Positions 59,170-64,000 of a DNA stretch of 64,000 bases are shown in pieces. Each line of letters begins with the position of its first letter. Within the stretch, counting starts at the first letter, position 1. The stretch lies in contig SHYK01000004.1 of NCBI GenBank assembly GCA_009692845.1, positions 124,001 through 188,000 of the forward strand. The letters are read 5' to 3'. The stretch is from Chloroflexota bacterium. Lineage in GTDB: Bacteria > Chloroflexota > UBA6077 > SHYK01. The notes beneath the pieces were generated by a model. It was not told the origin of the DNA. It made no database searches and worked only from the letters and a program-made list of their open reading frames with translations. The position numbers and the translations under genes were made by a program.

Positions 59170-59181
59170 AGGAGGAATGCG

Positions 59182-60135
59182 ATGGCAACGATCCAGGCCG
59201 TAGTCGTGGATCCAGCCGCGACTGGGCGGCTTTCCCTGCGTGAAGTGGAGGCGCCGTCGGGGCGCTCGAACGAGGCCCTGATCCGAGTCCGGGCGACCTC
59301 GCTCAACCGAGGCGAGATCCGAGGCGCGGGAACCGCGCCAGATGGCCAGCGGATCGGCTGGGACGTGGCGGGAACCATCGAGCAGCCAGCGGCCAACGGC
59401 AGCGGCCCGACGGCGGGGGCGCGGGTGGTGGCGCTCAGCTTCACTCCGCCGATGGGTTGGGCGGAGCTGGTTGCCCTTCCTACCGACTTCATCGCCGAGC
59501 TACCCCCTAAGGTGACCTTCGCCGAGGCCGCCACCCTGCCGGTGGCCGGTTTGACGGCCCTGTTGACCCTCGAGAAACGGGGGAGCCTGCTCGGCCGTCG
59601 AGCACTCATCACCGGCGCTTCGGGGGGAGTTGGCCACCTGGCGGTGCAGATCGCTCGGGCGGGCGGGGCGCACGTGGTGGCAGTCGTACGCCGACAGAAT
59701 GCGGTCCAGATGGTCCACGATGCCGGCGCCCATGAAGTCGTCGTCAGTGAAGATGCATCGGGCGCCGCTGCTCACGGGCCGTACGACATCATTGTGGACG
59801 CGGTCGGCGGACCGGTGCTGTCGAACGTCCTGACCATGGTGGCGCCCCGTGGCGTAGTCGTGACTTATGGCGCAACCGCCGCCGCCGAGACCACTTTCGA
59901 CGTCGCGCGCTTCTACCGAGCCGGCGTGCCGACGCTGGCGGCTTTTCAGGTCTTTCCGGAGGTGAGCGTCGAGGCGGCCGGAGTTGGCCTCCGACGCCTG
60001 GCCGAGATGGTGGCCGACGGCCGATTGCGTCCGCTCATCCAGGTGGAAGGACCCTGGACGGATATCGGCAAGCTGGCGGTGGATCTCACCGAGCGACGGT
60101 TCGACGGCAAGGCCGTCATCCACATCGGCTCCTAG
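59182..60135 (+). CDS. zinc-type/quinone oxidoreductase (MDR superfamily)
   Basis: GWDVAGTIEQ, ALITGASGGVGHLAVQIARAGGAHVVAVVR; GGAGG before ATG. Confidence 0.9.
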   Translation: MATIQAVVVDPAATGRLSLREVEAPSGRSNEALIRVRATSLNRGEIRGAGTAPDGQRIGWDVAGTIEQPAANGSGPTAGARVVALSFTPPMGWAELVALPTDFIAELPPKVTFAEAATLPVAGLTALLTLEKRGSLLGRRALITGASGGVGHLAVQIARAGGAHVVAVVRRQNAVQMVHDAGAHEVVVSEDASGAAAHGPYDIIVDAVGGPVLSNVLTMVAPRGVVVTYGATAAAETTFDVARFYRAGVPTLAAFQVFPEVSVEAAGVGLRRLAEMVADGRLRPLIQVEGPWTDIGKLAVDLTERRFDGKAVIHIGS

Positions 60136-60184
60136 TAGAGCACGCTGTTCAGAGCCTTGCGACATCTTAGTGGGAGGATTTGCT

Positions 60185-60460
60185 ATGCAGCAGCCCGAAG
60201 GACCGTTCTGTCAGAGCTGCGGAATGCCGCTCGCCCGCGATGAAAAGGGAGGCGGAAGCAACGTCGATGGCTCGACGTCGACCCAATACTGCAGCCACTG
60301 CTATGAGCAAGGGCACTTCACGCTGCCCGATCTCACCCTGGCCCAAATGATGGAAGCGGTGCGCGGCCGGCTCCAGGGTGTCCAGGCACACGCAGAGGCC
60401 ATCGACGGAATGGTGGCGGGAATTGTTCAACTGGAGAGGTGGCGGGACAGCTCGATCTGA
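60185..60460 (+). CDS. zinc-ribbon domain protein
   Basis: GPFCQSCGMPLARDEKGG...QYCSHCYEQGHFTLPDLTL. Confidence 0.85.
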   Translation: MQQPEGPFCQSCGMPLARDEKGGGSNVDGSTSTQYCSHCYEQGHFTLPDLTLAQMMEAVRGRLQGVQAHAEAIDGMVAGIVQLERWRDSSI

Positions 60461-60494
60461 GCTGGGGTCTTACCTGTTCGAGGCGCCCGTCTCA

Positions 60495-61361
60495 TCAGAG
60501 TTGGCGGCGGTTGAAGCTGAAGACGGCCAGGCCTAAGATAGCGACCACCCAGGCGGCTGCCCACGCTAGGTATTCCGGCGGCGGTGGGCCGATAGCGAAG
60601 AATGGATTCGCGGCGAATCCTCGGCCGCTGCCAGCGCCCTGGAGCAGCAGGCTCGGCTCCAGGCTGAACAGAGCGCCTCGCCAGAGGCCGTCGGTCGGCA
60701 GAATGAGCGTGGTCACCTGGCCGATGGTTCTCACCGTATCGGCCCCCAATGCCTCTCCCACCGCCCGGGCAATCCCACCAATCCAGGCCAGTCCGAAAAG
60801 TATGAGCGCCACGACGCCTCCGGTCATTGGCGGCAGGCGGGTGCTGCACAGCAGCGCCAGGGTCAGCATGACCAGGCTTTCGGCAAACAAGAATGTGCTC
60901 GCCATGATGGGGTGGGGCGGGGTGTAGCCGACGAAAACGCTGACCGCCGCGAATTCGATCGAAGTCGTGACCAGGGTGTAGCCAGCCAGGATCGTCGCAA
61001 GTCCCAGCCATTTCCCGATGACCACGTCGCTGCGTCGGATCGGTCGCGCGAGCATCGCCAGCGCCACCCCGGACTCGACCTCGCTAACCACGGCCGGCGC
61101 GGTGATGAACACTGCTCCGAGGGTCAGAATGAAGCTGAACATGAATGCCACCAGGATCAGCAGGGTCGCCGCCAGGATCTTGCTCTCGATCGGCGAGCAG
61201 GGTTCGCCGTTGCGGCAGGGCAGCGAGGTGAGGATCGCGAATCCCCAGGTCGTGGCGCCAATGAGCACCAAAGTGAGGATCACAACCGCGAGCAGCAGGC
61301 GCCGGCGCGATGCCTCGCGAATGGTCAGCCGCGCGATCACGAAAATCGGTGCCCCGATCAT
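60495..61361 (-). CDS. ABC-2 type transporter permease
   Basis: IFVIARLTIREASRRRLLLAVVILTL, EVESGVALAMLARPIRRSDVVIGKWLG; multi-TM. Confidence 0.88.
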   Translation of the reverse strand: MIGAPIFVIARLTIREASRRRLLLAVVILTLVLIGATTWGFAILTSLPCRNGEPCSPIESKILAATLLILVAFMFSFILTLGAVFITAPAVVSEVESGVALAMLARPIRRSDVVIGKWLGLATILAGYTLVTTSIEFAAVSVFVGYTPPHPIMASTFLFAESLVMLTLALLCSTRLPPMTGGVVALILFGLAWIGGIARAVGEALGADTVRTIGQVTTLILPTDGLWRGALFSLEPSLLLQGAGSGRGFAANPFFAIGPPPPEYLAWAAAWVVAILGLAVFSFNRRQL

Positions 61362-62287
61362 GAGTGCCCGGTCGCTTCCATAAGCTCCAGGAACCGGCTC
61401 TCCAAGCTCCCGGTCTGCCTTTCGACCGCATGAACCTGGCCGCCCAGCCGAACCAGATTCGCGACCAGGGCCGGGACTTCTTCGTCGGACACCGCTTGGA
61501 ACGTGTACCAATCTTGCTCGACCGTGAACCCTCCATGGGTGCGGAGCTGCTCTTCGGCCACGGTCGTTAACCCGTTCACCCGAACCCGCACGCCGCTTGC
61601 GCTGCCTACGACCTCATCCAGGGCGCCAATGGCAATAACTCGGCCCCGGTCGATAACCGCGACCCGATCGCAGACCTGCTCGACCTCAGTGAGAAGGTGC
61701 GAATTCAAGAAAACCGTAGTTCCGCGCTGTTTTAGGCTCCGGATCACCTCGCGTACGTCGTGGCGCCCCACCGGATCCAGCGCCGAAGTCGGCTCGTCCA
61801 GGAAGACCAGCTCCGGCTGGCCCAGCAACGCAACTGCCAGCCCCAACCGTTGCTGCATCCCTTTGGAGTAGGTCCCGACTCGGTCGTCCGCCCGCCGGAC
61901 CAGCCCCACCGTGTCGAGCGCCGAGTCACTCTCGCGGGCCCGCATGACGGAAGGGATGCCAGCCAGCTCCGAGTGGAGCACCAGCACCTCTCGGGCGGTG
62001 AGCCATTCCTGGTAGCGGAACAGCTCGGGGAGGTAACCGATCCGTCGGCGCGTCTCGCGATCCCCGAGCGGTTCCCCCAAGAGGGTGCCCTGGCCGGCGC
62101 TGGGGCGGATCAGGCCGACCAGGAGCTTGATCGCCGTCGTTTTTCCGGCACCATTGGGGCCCAAGAAGCCGAACACCTCACCTCGGGGAACCGACATCGT
62201 GAGCCCCGCGAGTGCGGTCTGGTTTCCGTACCGCTTGGCGAGCTCAGTGGTCTCGATGGCGGGGCCGAGGTTCTGTGGCGGCCTCAA
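61358..62287 (-). CDS. ABC transporter ATP-binding protein
   Basis: LGPNGAGKTTAIKLLVG, YSKGMQQRLGLAVALL, LVFLDEPTSALDP. Confidence 0.95.
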   Translation of the reverse strand: MRPPQNLGPAIETTELAKRYGNQTALAGLTMSVPRGEVFGFLGPNGAGKTTAIKLLVGLIRPSAGQGTLLGEPLGDRETRRRIGYLPELFRYQEWLTAREVLVLHSELAGIPSVMRARESDSALDTVGLVRRADDRVGTYSKGMQQRLGLAVALLGQPELVFLDEPTSALDPVGRHDVREVIRSLKQRGTTVFLNSHLLTEVEQVCDRVAVIDRGRVIAIGALDEVVGSASGVRVRVNGLTTVAEEQLRTHGGFTVEQDWYTFQAVSDEEVPALVANLVRLGGQVHAVERQTGSLESRFLELMEATGHS

Positions 62288-63495
62288 CGGAGCGAGTTGG
62301 CCACGGCTAGCACGTCTCCCTCTCCGAAGGACGAGGCGACCCCGTAAACTGTGCCGTCCTTTACCCAGATCACCCCGGTAATGAAGCCGCTGGTGTCCGA
62401 GAACACCGTGCCCCGGGTACCCTGGACGGAGACCGAATGCGTGTTCACCTCGCCGACGGGGACTGGGATTGGCCAGATCACGGTGGGATCGCCGACTGCT
62501 TGAATCATATTGGCCAGGTTCTTCGAGATGCCGGGCTGGCTCAACAAGTACTGTTCCACGTCCTTCGGCGACGCTCCGCGGGAGGTCGCTACTGGCGCTT
62601 GAGCCTGCCCCACGATCAACTGCGGCACCATTTGGGCGAAATTCTCAGCGCTCCGCGAATCGGGGGGCGTGGGACGCAGGTCTCTCGGCAATAGACCCGG
62701 GCGCTTCGTCCCGTCAAGGGCGCCGAGGTCCAGGTCTCCGCCATAGATCGCGATTACCGCCGCGCCGGTGGTGATCTGAATCGAAGAGCCGTCAATCCCG
62801 CCTGGCATTGGCGGCAAGTCTCTCCCTTTGGCTTGAGCCGCCGCGCGGGTTTTCCCTGCGCTGAACGTGTAGGTGGCCGACATGCTCGGAACCACCAGAT
62901 AGGTAGGCGCGGCGGTTACTTTAGAAGGAAGGCTGCCCACCGTGACGACTTTCAGCCCGCTGGCCGTTCCGGCCTCTGCAGGACCCGAGACCGTCTGGGG
63001 CTTACCTCGGGAGACCGAAGTCAACTCGCCATAGTCATTGAGCGAAGGCAGGGCCTGCAGATCGGCCAGCGTGACCGGCACGATGGCGAACTGCTGGGGC
63101 TGGAACCGATCGAGCAACCCCTGCGCGTATGACCCAATTGGGGTGGAGGTCAGGATCAGAACCAGGGCACAGGCTCCGAGCATTCCCAGGGCGGAGCGTA
63201 CCACCACGGGGCGCCCGGACATCCCCACCCGCCAGCGCTCATACCAGGGCACCCTTCGGTCGGCTGCATCAATCTTTTCGAAGATTCGATCCAGCGTGCC
63301 GCGCGAAGGCATTCCGCCGGCGTCGCCAGTCGCCTGGGTGGCGGCGCCGATCGTCTCCCAGTCGTCCAGCTCGGCCCGACAGATCGCACATTCGTCGAGG
63401 TGAGCCTGCACTCCCTCGGCCGCCTCGGGGGGAAGAGTCCGGCTGGCATACTCCGGCAAGAAGTCAATCACGTGGTTCGCTAGCTCTTGAGTCAT
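62284..63495 (-). CDS. zinc-finger anti-sigma factor with C-terminal extracytoplasmic domain
   Basis: HLDECAICRAELDDW (HxxxCxxC), one TM LGMLGACALVLILTS, adjacent to ECF sigma. Confidence 0.88.
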   Translation of the reverse strand: MTQELANHVIDFLPEYASRTLPPEAAEGVQAHLDECAICRAELDDWETIGAATQATGDAGGMPSRGTLDRIFEKIDAADRRVPWYERWRVGMSGRPVVVRSALGMLGACALVLILTSTPIGSYAQGLLDRFQPQQFAIVPVTLADLQALPSLNDYGELTSVSRGKPQTVSGPAEAGTASGLKVVTVGSLPSKVTAAPTYLVVPSMSATYTFSAGKTRAAAQAKGRDLPPMPGGIDGSSIQITTGAAVIAIYGGDLDLGALDGTKRPGLLPRDLRPTPPDSRSAENFAQMVPQLIVGQAQAPVATSRGASPKDVEQYLLSQPGISKNLANMIQAVGDPTVIWPIPVPVGEVNTHSVSVQGTRGTVFSDTSGFITGVIWVKDGTVYGVASSFGEGDVLAVANSLR

Positions 63496-63526
63496 GGTTT
63501 ACTCCTGACGGGATCGGATTTGTGGC

Positions 63527-64000
63527 TCACCCCGGTCCGTCCTCGCTGAGAATCTGCCGCAACGCTCGTCGCGCGGCATTCAGGCGACTCTTGACGGTTC
63601 CTTCCGGCACTCCGGTGATCAGCGCCATCTCCTGATAGCCGAGTCCGCTGACAAACTTGAGAGCGAGCACCTCGCGATGCGCCACGCTCAGTCGAGCGAT
63701 ACCCAGCCGGACCATTGCGACATCCGCCTGGGCAAGGACCCGATCCTCCGGCTCCGGACCCGGATCGGCCACCTCGGAAGCATCATCGACATCCTGGAGC
63801 TTTACCCCGGGCCGACGCATCACATTGTGGGCCTGGCGGCGGGCAATCCCGAACAGCCAGGTTCGCAACATCGAGCGACTCTGGAAGGTACCTGCGCTAC
63901 GCCAGACAGCCACAAAAGTGTCCTGCAGAATTTCTTCGGCGAGGCCCGCGTCCGAGGTCAGCTGGAATAGGTAGCGGAAGATCGGCCGCTGGAATTCCGC
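63527..64000 (-). CDS. ECF RNA polymerase sigma factor (5' end outside window)
   Basis: FRYLFQLTSDAGLAEEILQDTFVAVWRSAGTFQ...LKFVSGLGYQEMALITGVPEGTVKSRLNAARRALR. Confidence 0.93.
   Translation of the reverse strand, partial: AEFQRPIFRYLFQLTSDAGLAEEILQDTFVAVWRSAGTFQSRSMLRTWLFGIARRQAHNVMRRPGVKLQDVDDASEVADPGPEPEDRVLAQADVAMVRLGIARLSVAHREVLALKFVSGLGYQEMALITGVPEGTVKSRLNAARRALRQILSEDGPG

Overview
This is a GC-rich bacterial chromosomal window. Gene content suggests a Chloroflexota-like MAG, but that is inference and no marker was placed. Recognisable blocks, left to right: gyrB(3' end)-plsX; M16 peptidase; a minus-strand run thiL-tsaE-tsaB-rimI-polA-rarA; dcd; a large TM0106/RecB-like nuclease-helicase; purM; three tandem Rieske-oxygenase-like paralogs plus a fourth canonical one; MFS, NUDIX and acetoacetate-CoA ligase; an oligopeptide-type SBP; a zone of toxin-antitoxin modules and gene remnants; D-Ala-D-Ala carboxypeptidase; a three-subunit xanthine dehydrogenase/CoxLMS-type molybdenum hydroxylase; TatA, LCP and a secreted metalloprotease; a compact sugar/oxidative pentose-phosphate cluster (glk, GH15, rpiA, gnd, zwf, tkt, tal-pgi); and an ABC-2 exporter next to an anti-sigma/ECF sigma pair. 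The observations I consider most worth follow-up: (1) a small membrane-protein ORF interrupted by an in-frame UGA, at what I recall as a conserved Cys position, followed at bacterial-SECIS spacing by a stem-loop with a GGUCA apical loop, i.e. a candidate undescribed selenoprotein; (2) three adjacent Rieske proteins that keep the [2Fe-2S] motif but have lost the mononuclear-iron D-x2-H-x4-H motif; (3) REP-like palindromic repeats inserted in frame inside two genes; (4) plsX with no ATG/GTG/TTG codon available ahead of its conserved N-terminus. No rRNA, tRNA or CRISPR array was recognised.
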